DNA of 13,352 bases from an uncultured bacterium (GTDB lineage Bacteria; Bacteroidota; Bacteroidia; Chitinophagales; Chitinophagaceae). Both the position numbers and the translations under genes were made by a program. Each line of letters begins with the position of its first letter. Position 1 is the first letter of the stretch. The stretch lies in NCBI GenBank assembly GCA_903957405.1, contig CAJBPC010000244.1, forward strand, positions 1 through 13,352, read 5' to 3'. The notes below the pieces were generated by a model. That model ran no database searches and was not told the origin of the DNA. It saw only the letters and a program-made list of their open reading frames with translations. Below, piece by piece: positions 1 through 6,741 of this stretch.

Positions 1-21
1 CGCGATCATGTAACGTTCAAA

Positions 22-939
22 ATGACTGGTATGTATAAAGTGACAGTGGGCATTCCGTTGTTCCGGTCTGCCCCGTTTTTTGAGCATATTCTCGAAAATA
101 TCCGTGCGATGGATGGGATGGATGTGGAAGTGCTCATATCAGACAGGCATTGCCATGATGATACCATTGACAGATTGTCAGCATCCCTGTCGGGGCGATC
201 CAATATTAGGTTTCTGAAAGCGAACGATGGATTGGATTGGGTGGGGAACATCAATGTGCTGTTGCGTGAATCCACCGGCGAATATTTCAGGTTCCTGCCC
301 CATGATGACCTGTCTCCGAGGGGCAGTTTGGAGGCGCTCGTCAGGTCGATGGACGCGGATCAATCCTCCATCCTCGCATATGGCCCTACAAAAGCGATCG
401 ATCTCGGCGGGAGCCACTTGCCATCGCTGGATAAACCGGCGCCGCATCCAGCTGCTGCGGAGCGTTCCTGGGATCTGGACCTGGCACTCCGGATGAAGTG
501 GATCGGCTATTTTGATGGTGCGTTCAAGGGACTGATCCGGATGAAGCAGATTCGAGATAGCGGCTTGTTCATCCGGAGCAGCAGGGATCAGATTTGGCCG
601 GAGCGGTGCTGGCTTTTTGCGCTCATGCTGCATGGTCGGTTCATCTTTGTCTCGGATGCGTGGTACATCAAAAGGTTTTATGCCGGCAGCGTGCACAGCC
701 AATGGCGCATCGATGGCTCGCACTATCGAAGTGTTCTGGATGTGATGCAGTCATATGTCAGGGATATTTTCAGAGACCCAGCGCTGATCCGCTACTGTTG
801 TGAAGACATCCGATCCAATGCGGAAAGTCTGGCTGCATGGGTCGATGCGCCTGATGGCAAGCCTCGACCGGATTATGAGCCGTTTGCAGCGGAGGGAAGT
901 CAACTATTCAGGTCTATGGCCTTACCTTTCGGTCGGTAA
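22..939 (+). CDS. Glycosyltransferase family 2 protein (start may lie upstream of the window)
   Basis: Predicted GT-A-fold family 2 glycosyltransferase, 305 aa from the ATG at 22, which would transfer a sugar from a nucleotide-sugar donor to a glycan or lipid acceptor at the cytoplasmic face. The N-terminus (VTVGIPLF, residues 7-14) is the usual first beta strand of GT2 enzymes. SDR at 40-42 sits after strand 2, where the nucleotide-contacting Asp is expected. PHDDLSP (93-99) carries the DxD-type metal-binding Asp pair. RDQIWPE (188-194) fits the catalytic-base region, followed by the typical GRFIFVSD strand (205-212). No membrane segment is evident. A second ATG at 31 gives a start closer to the conserved strand. 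The frame is open to the left edge, so a more upstream start cannot be excluded. Substrate unknown; it converges on the SDR gene and has no polysaccharide-cluster neighbours on its right. Family call confident, specificity not. Confidence -1.
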   Translation: MTGMYKVTVGIPLFRSAPFFEHILENIRAMDGMDVEVLISDRHCHDDTIDRLSASLSGRSNIRFLKANDGLDWVGNINVLLRESTGEYFRFLPHDDLSPRGSLEALVRSMDADQSSILAYGPTKAIDLGGSHLPSLDKPAPHPAAAERSWDLDLALRMKWIGYFDGAFKGLIRMKQIRDSGLFIRSSRDQIWPERCWLFALMLHGRFIFVSDAWYIKRFYAGSVHSQWRIDGSHYRSVLDVMQSYVRDIFRDPALIRYCCEDIRSNAESLAAWVDAPDGKPRPDYEPFAAEGSQLFRSMALPFGR

Positions 940-1003
940 ATGCCTTTGCCCCCGCGCGCGTCAATGTCCGCTGTCTTTTGCGGAGCATCGGCAGGGTGTG
1001 GGG

Positions 1004-1789
1004 TCAAATGCTGCCTGTTCTTCCGCCGTCGACGGGAATGCTTGCGCCGTTGATATAGGAAGCTGCAGGACTTGCCAGGAATGCCGCCATCGCTGCGATC
1101 TCCCTGACTTCTCCGAAGCGTTGTGCCGGCACGTCTTTTTCCATTTCTTTTGCAACCTCGTCCACGGCCCTGTGCTGGCTGGCGGCGATCTGGCTGATCA
1201 GGCTATCCAGCCTGCCTGTTTTGATGAATCCGGGGAGCACATTATTGACGGTGATGCCATAGGCGGCCACTTCGTTTGACAGACTCTTTGCCCATGACGC
1301 CACTGCACCGCGGATGGTATTGGATACGCCCAGGTTCTTCAGGGGAATGCGGACGGAGGTGGAGATCACGTTGATGATCCTTCCGTAGCCGGCGGATCGC
1401 ATGCCCGGCAGCACGGCTTGTGCGAGGTTTTGGTTGTTGACGAGGTGTTGCCGGAATGCCATGACGAAAGCTTCCGGATCGGCATCGGTGACGGGGCCAG
1501 GTGCCGGTCCGCCGGTGTTATTGATGAGGATATGCACGGTTTGTTCTTTCAGGATCGACAGGATCGCATCCCTTACCTGATCCGTTTCGGAGAAGTCGGC
1601 CACACGGTATCCGTGGGTCTGTCCATCGCCCGTATACAAGGTGCTTGCACAGCTATTCAGTTGTGCTTCATTGCGGGCGAGGAGCGTGCAGTTCGCGCCC
1701 AGGAGAGCGAGTTCATGGGCAATGCCCAGGCCGATGCCCTGGGTGCTGCCGCAAATGACGGCGTTCTTGCCTTTGAGTGAGAGGTCCAT
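1004..1789 (-). CDS. SDR family oxidoreductase, BKR-like subgroup with non-canonical catalytic residues
   Basis: Short-chain dehydrogenase/reductase, 261 aa from the ATG at 1789; an in-frame TTG at 1819 would add ten unconserved residues. Rossmann signature GSTQGIG (14-20), NNTGG (90-94) in place of NNAG, the usual Ser after strand 5 in ISTS (142-145), NNVLPGFIKT (182-191), and a C-terminal SYINGASIPVDGG typical of ketoacyl-ACP-reductase-like SDRs. The YxxxK catalytic motif is replaced by S156-N-T-I-R160, so both Tyr and Lys are missing. From memory this matches a recognised SDR subgroup (BKR_like_SDR_like) described as lacking a perfect nucleotide motif and catalytic tetrad, so this looks like a lineage feature and not a damaged gene. 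Substrate unknown; it may bind NAD(P)H without classical chemistry. It follows the CorC-like gene by 81 bp on the same strand and may be the distal gene of that operon. Confidence -1.
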   Translation of the reverse strand: MDLSLKGKNAVICGSTQGIGLGIAHELALLGANCTLLARNEAQLNSCASTLYTGDGQTHGYRVADFSETDQVRDAILSILKEQTVHILINNTGGPAPGPVTDADPEAFVMAFRQHLVNNQNLAQAVLPGMRSAGYGRIINVISTSVRIPLKNLGVSNTIRGAVASWAKSLSNEVAAYGITVNNVLPGFIKTGRLDSLISQIAASQHRAVDEVAKEMEKDVPAQRFGEVREIAAMAAFLASPAASYINGASIPVDGGRTGSI

Positions 1790-1870
1790 ATGGGGTAGAT
1801 TGTGTGATGCGTGTGTCAATGGATCTTGGGTGAGGAGCGGTAACTTCTTCAGCCGTGTTGCAATGGGATG

Positions 1871-3169
1871 TCATTGCTCATTCATATCTTCCTTGATCTG
1901 TTCCGACACTTCCACCAGCACCTTGTCGATCCTGTGGCTGTCCATATCGATGATCTCGATGCGGAATTCCTTCCATTCGAGTTTGTCGCCGGTGGTGGGG
2001 ATGCGTTCGAGTTCGTGGAGGATGAAGCCCGCGAGGGTATCGAATTCCTGTTCCCCTTCGTTCATCCATTCTGTTCTTTCGAACCGCGTGAGGAAATCGT
2101 AGAATGGGATCTGTGCGTCGACGATGAAGCTGCCGTCTTCCCTTTTAACGATCTCATAGTCATGCATGTCGTGTTGCGGCATTTCTCCGACGATGGCTTC
2201 CAGGATATCGTTGAGGGTGATGAGTCCCAGCAGGCTGCCGTATTCATCCACCACAAAGCAGGTATGGATCTTCGTCTGTTTGAAACGTTCGAGCAGTTGG
2301 TAGGGGGAGTTGTTGTCGGGTACGAAAAGGCCCGGTTTAAGGCATTCTCTGAAGGGGACATCGTCGGGGGTGACGTACATGTCCTTGATGGAGATGATGC
2401 CTTTGATGTTATCGATGGTTCCTTCGCAGATGGGATATACGGAGTGCGGTTCCCAGATGATCTTTTCCTTGATGGTTTCTTCGTTGTCGTTGATATCGAA
2501 CCAGATGATATCACTTCGATGCGTCATGAGGGACGTGATGTTCCGGTCACCGAGGTGAAAAACCCTTTCGATGATCTCCTGTTCTTTTTCTTCGATGGCG
2601 CCCTGTTCTGTTCCTTCGCTGATGATGGCCTTTATTTCCTCTTCCGTCACCTGGTTGTCGCTGGTTTTGATGTTCAGCAATCGGATCAGCATGCGGGTGG
2701 TTCTGTTCAGCAACCAGACAAAGGGCCATGTGACGATATTCACCACGCGCATCGGTGCCGCGACGAGTTTGGCGATGGCTTCCGGAGCATTCAGTCCGAG
2801 CCGTTTCGGTACCAGTTCGCCCAGGATGAGGGACAGGAAGGTCAGCAACACGACCACGATGGATGTGGCGATTCCCTCTGCATAGGGCTGCAGTTTGGGG
2901 ATTTTTTCGATGCCTGCCACCACATCCCCCACGATCTTATCCCCGGAATAGATACCCGTGAGGATGCCGATGAGTGTGATGCCGATCTGTACGGTGGACA
3001 GGAAGCTTTCGGGGTTGTTTGCCAGTTTCAGGGCGGCTTTGGCGCGGATGTCTCCTTTATTGGCCTGCGCATCCAGCCGGGCTTTTCGGGCTGACACAAG
3101 GGCGATCTCGGCCATGGAGAAAAAGCCGTTCAGCAGGATCAGTCCTATGACGATCAATATCTCGTTCAT
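1871..3169 (-). CDS. Hemolysin-family CNNM / CBS-pair / CorC_HlyC membrane protein
   Basis: Protein of 432 aa with the full architecture of the CNNM/CorC (TlyC, YtfL-like) family, associated with divalent cation (Mg2+/Co2+) transport or resistance in the inner membrane. The CNNM transmembrane domain spans about residues 1-190: an N-terminal hydrophobic helix with NGFFSMAE (14-21), a second hydrophobic stretch around 60-75, a third about 100-117, and the family motif GELVPKRL (117-124). Two CBS domains follow (about 215-270 and 275-330; the second includes FVVDEYGSLLGLITLNDILE), then a CorC_HlyC domain (about 338-425). Length is normal for the family. Its ATG overlaps the TGA of the upstream PAP2 gene by 4 bp (ATGA), so translation is probably coupled. 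Bacteroidota also have the related GldE, but no gliding gene is nearby; I favour a general CorC-type role. The transported ion cannot be read from sequence. Confidence -1.
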   Translation of the reverse strand: MNEILIVIGLILLNGFFSMAEIALVSARKARLDAQANKGDIRAKAALKLANNPESFLSTVQIGITLIGILTGIYSGDKIVGDVVAGIEKIPKLQPYAEGIATSIVVVLLTFLSLILGELVPKRLGLNAPEAIAKLVAAPMRVVNIVTWPFVWLLNRTTRMLIRLLNIKTSDNQVTEEEIKAIISEGTEQGAIEEKEQEIIERVFHLGDRNITSLMTHRSDIIWFDINDNEETIKEKIIWEPHSVYPICEGTIDNIKGIISIKDMYVTPDDVPFRECLKPGLFVPDNNSPYQLLERFKQTKIHTCFVVDEYGSLLGLITLNDILEAIVGEMPQHDMHDYEIVKREDGSFIVDAQIPFYDFLTRFERTEWMNEGEQEFDTLAGFILHELERIPTTGDKLEWKEFRIEIIDMDSHRIDKVLVEVSEQIKEDMNEQ

Positions 3170-3780
3170 GTATGTATGGGATGAATTATTTGTCCGAAGC
3201 GTTTATCAAAGACTTTTGCCGTCAGCCATCCGAGCATACTGCCAAACAATGCACCGCAGATCACATCCGATGGGTAATGCACCCCTACATACACTTGTGC
3301 AAATGCGATCACGGCTGCCCAGACGAATAACAGCGACCATCCCCGTCCGGAAGGGCGGAGTGTAAGAAACATAAACGTCGCTGCGGCGAAATGGTTGCTG
3401 GCATGTGAGGATATGAAACTTCCGTTCATCCCGCAGTACTTGGCGATGAATCGGATCTGGTGCGCCATCATGGGGTCGCGACAAGGCCTGGGTCTGTCGA
3501 ATATCTCTTTTATGACCTGGCTGCTGACGAAGTCGTTGAAGCTGGCCATTGCCAGGGCGATGAAGATCCACATAAGACCCTTTCGTCCGAAGTTCATGAC
3601 CATGAAGGTTGCGAGGAAGAGGTAGAGGGGGACATGAACGATGGATTCTCTTGCAAAAAGGGAGAGATCATCGAGGAAAGGATGCTGCCACTCCCTGTTC
3701 ACGGTGAGCAACAGCCGGTCATCAGCATGCAGTATCCTGTCCACCAGAGAAAGGCCCGACTGGCTTTGCAAGGAGATCAT
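3166..3780 (-). CDS. PAP2-superfamily membrane phosphatase
   Basis: Integral membrane phosphatidic-acid-phosphatase type 2 protein, 204 aa. Family members remove phosphate from lipid pyrophosphates or phosphates such as undecaprenyl diphosphate, phosphatidylglycerophosphate or lipid A, usually on the periplasmic side. Motif 1 (KX6RP) is K91-EIFDRP-R98-P99. Motif 2 (PSGH type) is SFISSH with His126. Motif 3 has VGVH168-YPSD172 with the catalytic His and Asp, but the normal SR before it is A161-Q162. About five hydrophobic segments are visible (roughly 50-62, 67-85, 131-141, 149-163, 173-188). A TAnnTTTG box ends five bases before the ATG, so the mRNA leader may be very short. It is the first gene of the leftward group and overlaps the CorC-like gene by 4 bp. 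Substrate not determinable; proximity to glmM hints at envelope work, but weakly. Confidence -1.
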   Translation of the reverse strand: MISLQSQSGLSLVDRILHADDRLLLTVNREWQHPFLDDLSLFARESIVHVPLYLFLATFMVMNFGRKGLMWIFIALAMASFNDFVSSQVIKEIFDRPRPCRDPMMAHQIRFIAKYCGMNGSFISSHASNHFAAATFMFLTLRPSGRGWSLLFVWAAVIAFAQVYVGVHYPSDVICGALFGSMLGWLTAKVFDKRFGQIIHPIHT

Positions 3781-3785
3781 ATCTG

Positions 3786-3793
3786 CAAAAATA
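3786..3793 (-). promoter_or_regulatory. Putative Bacteroidota -7 promoter box for the PAP2-corC-SDR group
   Basis: On the minus strand the sequence reads TATTTTTG, an exact match to the Bacteroidota consensus TAnnTTTG, five bases before the PAP2 ATG at 3780. No TTTG or TTG is seen at the expected -33 spacing, so the call rests on the -7 box and its position alone. If used, the transcript would be leaderless or nearly so. The flanking bases (CCTATTTTTGCA) are identical to those upstream of mutS. Confidence -1.
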
Positions 3794-3900
3794 GGATAAA
3801 GGCAGTAGATGCGGGCATTCGCTTGCCGTATATGCTTGAAAACTGATCATTTAGGGTAACCTGTCTGATCTTAATCATCCCCCTGCTAAGGGTCAACGCA

Positions 3901-3930
3901 TTTGTCATTGGATATTTTGCCCTAAGTTTG
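3901..3930 (+). promoter_or_regulatory. Putative Bacteroidota sigma-ABfr-type promoter of glmM
   Basis: TTTG at 3901-3904 (-33 box) and TAAGTTTG at 3923-3930 (-7 box TAnnTTTG) are separated by 18 bp, within the spacing known for the primary sigma factor of Bacteroidota. The -7 box ends 20 bp before the glmM GTG. This is the best-supported promoter in the window because both boxes and the spacing agree. It lies in the 170-bp region divergent with the PAP2 gene. Confidence -1.
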
Positions 3931-3950
3931 CCCTCCCAAAAAACAAAACT

Positions 3951-5336
3951 GTGTCATTGATCAAAAGTATCTCGGGTATCCGCGGAACGATCGGCGGAAA
4001 GCCCGGAGAAAATCTCTCTCCCCTCGATATTGTGAAGTTCACTGCGGCATTCGGGTACTGGCTGATCCGCAAGGATGGCAACCGGAAGGTGGTCTTAGGC
4101 CGTGATGGCCGGATCAGCGGTCCGATGGTGAGCGACCTGGTGGCGAACACGCTGATCGCATTGGGCATCGAAGTGATCGACCTCGGACTGAGTACGACGC
4201 CCACCGTGGAGATGGCGGTGACGGCGGAAAGTGCTGCCGGCGGGATCATCATCACCGCGAGCCATAATCCGAAGGAATGGAATGCCCTCAAGCTGTTGAA
4301 TGCGGCGGGAGAGTTCATCAGTGGAGAGGATGGTGCGGAAGTGCTTGCCCTGGCGGAAAGCGGAGAGATCAACTTCGCCCCCGTCGACAAGCTGGGCAAG
4401 CGGAAGACTGACCAAGATCACATGCAGCAGCATATAGATGCCATCCTGGCGCATGACCTAGTCTTGCCTGCCAAGATCGCTGCCCGTCGATTTCGGGTGG
4501 TAGTGGATGCTGTCAACAGCACAGGTGCCATTTTCGTGCCTGCCCTGCTGAAAGCGCTTGGTGTCAGAGAATCGGATATCATCATGCTCAACGGGGATGT
4601 GTCGGGGCAGTTCGCGCATAATCCCGAGCCATTGCCGGAGAATCTCATGCAATTGTCCAGTGAAGTGAACCGTTCGAATGCTGAACTGGGCATCGCCGTG
4701 GATCCGGATGTAGACCGGCTCGTGCTGGTCTGTGAGGACGGAAGCATGTTCGGGGAGGAGTACACCCTGGTGGCCGTGGCAGACTACGTCCTGGGCAAGC
4801 GAAAGGGCAATACGGTGAGCAACCTTTCCTCCTCCAGGGCGCTGAAAGACATCACCGAGAAGCATGGCGGGCAGTATTTCCCCAGTGCGGTGGGTGAGGT
4901 CAACGTGGTGAAAAAGATGAAAGAAGTCAACGCCGTCATCGGCGGCGAGGGCAATGGCGGGATCATCGTGCCGGAGCTGCATTATGGCCGTGACGCACTG
5001 ATCGGCATAGCCCTGATGCTTAGCCATGTGGCCGAATCGGGCAAGTCGCTCGGACAGTTGCGGCGGACGTACCCCGATTATTTCATCAACAAGAATAAAA
5101 TCGAATTGCAATCCGGCGTAGACCTTGCCGCGATCTTCGATAAGCTCGCCGTTAAATACAAAAGCCAGCCTATCAACCGCGAGGACGGGCTGCGCATAGA
5201 GTTCGACAATGGCTGGGTGCACCTGCGGTCCAGCAACACGGAGCCCATCATCCGCATCATTGCGGAGAGCAATTTCGAGACGGCTGCCGGGCATATGGCA
5301 CAGCGGCTGATCAGCGATATAAGGGAATGCCTGTGA
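3951..5336 (+). CDS. glmM: Phosphoglucosamine mutase
   Basis: Alpha-D-phosphohexomutase, 461 aa, expected to convert glucosamine-6-phosphate to glucosamine-1-phosphate for UDP-GlcNAc, the precursor of peptidoglycan and lipopolysaccharide; cytoplasmic. All four signatures are present: catalytic phosphoserine loop TASHNP with Ser104; metal loop DPDVDR (D251, D253, D255); sugar-binding loop GEGNGG (332-337) followed by PELHYGRDA; and C-terminal phosphate-binding RSSNTEP (426-432). The N-terminus SLIKSISGIRGTIGG lines up with the Bacteroidota form directly from the GTG at 3951, so that rare start codon is preferred. GEGNGG, where classical bacterial GlmM has GEGSGH, resembles the phosphomannomutase/GlmM-like subgroup, so phosphomannomutase or phosphoglucomutase activity cannot be excluded. 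It has its own promoter. The desulfurase gene follows after 77 bp on the same strand. Confidence -1.
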   Translation: MSLIKSISGIRGTIGGKPGENLSPLDIVKFTAAFGYWLIRKDGNRKVVLGRDGRISGPMVSDLVANTLIALGIEVIDLGLSTTPTVEMAVTAESAAGGIIITASHNPKEWNALKLLNAAGEFISGEDGAEVLALAESGEINFAPVDKLGKRKTDQDHMQQHIDAILAHDLVLPAKIAARRFRVVVDAVNSTGAIFVPALLKALGVRESDIIMLNGDVSGQFAHNPEPLPENLMQLSSEVNRSNAELGIAVDPDVDRLVLVCEDGSMFGEEYTLVAVADYVLGKRKGNTVSNLSSSRALKDITEKHGGQYFPSAVGEVNVVKKMKEVNAVIGGEGNGGIIVPELHYGRDALIGIALMLSHVAESGKSLGQLRRTYPDYFINKNKIELQSGVDLAAIFDKLAVKYKSQPINREDGLRIEFDNGWVHLRSSNTEPIIRIIAESNFETAAGHMAQRLISDIRECL

Positions 5337-5413
5337 TAGGGTTATGGGCTCATTGCGCTAACTTGTGGCTTTTTTCGCAGGGCCGCATGGTCGCGGCAAT
5401 AAATTGATGCTTC

Positions 5414-6544
5414 ATGGCCAAAAGAATCTATCTGGACAATGCCGCCACCACATCGCTCGACCCTCAGGTGCTCGAGGCGATGATGCCATTCCTGACTGAT
5501 AAATTCGGGAATCCCTCCTCGATCTATTCGTACGGGCGGGAGACCCGACTCGCGGTGGAGACGGCGCGGAAGTCTGTGGCGAAGACCCTCAACGCCCATC
5601 CTGCAGAGATCTTTTTCACCAGTGGCGGAAGCGAGAGCAGTAATACCGCGATCTTTTCCGCGGTGCGCGACCTGGGATGCACCCATATCATTTCTTCCCC
5701 CATCGAGCACCATGCCACACTGCACTGCGTGGAGTTCCTGCGGTCGAGGGGCGAGGCATCCCTGAGTCACGTGGGTATTCGACCCGACGGGCACATCGAT
5801 ATGGAGCACCTCGCGCAACTCCTGTCAGACAATCCCGAGAAGACGCTGGTCACGCTCATGCATGCCAACAATGAGATCGGGAATATCACAGATATCCACG
5901 CCGTCGGGGAGCTTTGCAAGGAGCATAATGCCATCTTCCACTCCGACACGGTACAAACCGTCGGGCATTTCCCGTTCAACCTCAGGGATACCCCGGTGCA
6001 TTTCATCACCGGATCCGGGCATAAGTTCCATGGCCCAAAGGGCTGCGGATTGTTGTATGTGAATGAGAATGTACATATCTCTCCGCTGATCCATGGGGGT
6101 GCGCAAGAACGAAACATGCGCGCCGGAACGGAGAATATTTACGGCATCGTAGGTTTTGGCAAGGCGCTGGAGCTCGCTACGGCAGCGTATGAGCAGGACC
6201 GCGCCTACATCCATGGCCTGAAGCTCCACATGATGGAGCAATTGCAGCACCGGGTGGAGGATGTCAGCTTCAATGGCGACCCGACCGGCGACAGCCTGTA
6301 TACCGTGCTGAATGTCGGTTTTCCCAAGACTGAGAAATCCGAGATGATCCTGTTCAATCTTGATATCAACAATATCTGTGCGTCGGGCGGAAGTGCCTGT
6401 ACGAGCGGTGCCAACCAGGGCTCGCATGTGATCCGGGCGATCAGTTCTGATCCCAATAGGATCGCTGTCCGCTTTTCGTTCAGCAAGCACAATACGCGCG
6501 AAGAGCTGGACGAGGTGGTGGAGAAGATCGGGACGTTCCTGTAG
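5414..6544 (+). CDS. Cysteine desulfurase (NifS/IscS-like, class V aminotransferase fold)
   Basis: PLP-dependent enzyme of 376 aa that takes sulfur from L-cysteine as a protein persulfide and releases alanine, feeding Fe-S cluster assembly or tRNA thiolation in the cytoplasm. Start at the ATG at 5414, giving the canonical IYLDNAATT (5-13). Cofactor and substrate residues visible: GGSESSN (71-77), the His pair H99-H100 in IEHHA, N152 in HANNEIG, D178 and Q181 in SDTVQTVG, and the Schiff-base lysine K204 in GSGHKFHGPKG. The catalytic cysteine is C329 in SGGSACTSG, within the longer loop typical of the group I (NifS/IscS) class and unlike SufS. No scaffold (iscU, sufU) or sulfur acceptor gene is adjacent, so I leave the symbol blank. 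It probably follows glmM in transcription and is followed directly by a likely terminator. Confidence -1.
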   Translation: MAKRIYLDNAATTSLDPQVLEAMMPFLTDKFGNPSSIYSYGRETRLAVETARKSVAKTLNAHPAEIFFTSGGSESSNTAIFSAVRDLGCTHIISSPIEHHATLHCVEFLRSRGEASLSHVGIRPDGHIDMEHLAQLLSDNPEKTLVTLMHANNEIGNITDIHAVGELCKEHNAIFHSDTVQTVGHFPFNLRDTPVHFITGSGHKFHGPKGCGLLYVNENVHISPLIHGGAQERNMRAGTENIYGIVGFGKALELATAAYEQDRAYIHGLKLHMMEQLQHRVEDVSFNGDPTGDSLYTVLNVGFPKTEKSEMILFNLDINNICASGGSACTSGANQGSHVIRAISSDPNRIAVRFSFSKHNTREELDEVVEKIGTFL

Positions 6545-6546
6545 GA

Positions 6547-6572
6547 TCCCGGCGGGCGGCAGGGACTTTTTT
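6547..6572 (+). terminator. Likely rho-independent terminator of the desulfurase gene
   Basis: Three bases after the TAG stop, a short G+C-rich hairpin can form: TCCC (6547-6550) pairs with GGGA (6562-6565), then a G-A mismatch, then GC (6552-6553) with GC (6559-6560), around a 5-nt loop. It is followed by one C and six T (6567-6572). Position and T-tract suit a terminator; the stem is short and has one mismatch, so confidence is moderate. Confidence -1.
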
Positions 6573-6709
6573 CAGAGGCGTCGATCCAAAAGGGCAGGGC
6601 AAGTTTTTTTATCCATGTGCATCCCCCATGCCGCATGATGGAGGCGTTTTTTCTCAGCGTGCCTGAATTTCTCCCGGGGCGTTGTCGACGGTTGCGGAGG
6701 CTTCTTGGC

Positions 6710-6738
6710 GGAACCCTCGCCATTGCTGGGTTCCAGCA
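6710..6738. other. Overlapping inverted repeats in the desulfurase-mutS convergent gap
   Basis: Two mutually exclusive hairpins share bases. One is a 7-bp stem, GGAACCC (6710-6716) with GGGTTCC (6728-6734), around an 11-nt loop. The other is a 6-bp stem, TGCTGG (6724-6729) with CCAGCA (6733-6738), around a 3-nt loop. They lie 3 bp beyond the mutS stop and could act as a terminator or 3'-end stabiliser for mutS, but neither is followed by a run of T on the mutS strand. The remaining bases of the 197-bp gap show no gene that I can support. Confidence -1.
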
Positions 6739-6741
6739 GGT

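Noticed and set aside
967..984. Small hairpin (TCCGC / GCGGA) between the GT2 and SDR genes
   Set aside because: Only 5 bp with an 8-nt loop and no T-tract on either strand; likely chance in G+C-rich sequence.
1868..3094. A 408-codon open frame on + opposite the CorC-like gene
   Set aside because: It mirrors a well-supported family member on the other strand almost end to end; its translation is rich in Asp, Phe and Val with no recognisable motif. This is a codon-usage shadow.
4458..5294. Long open frame on - opposite glmM
   Set aside because: His- and Arg-rich translation without motifs, antisense to a complete GlmM.
5337..5413. Possible promoter (TAAATTGA, 5400-5407) before the cysteine desulfurase
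   Set aside because: Only 6 of 8 bases fit in a loose match and no -33 box is at the right distance; read-through from glmM is simpler.
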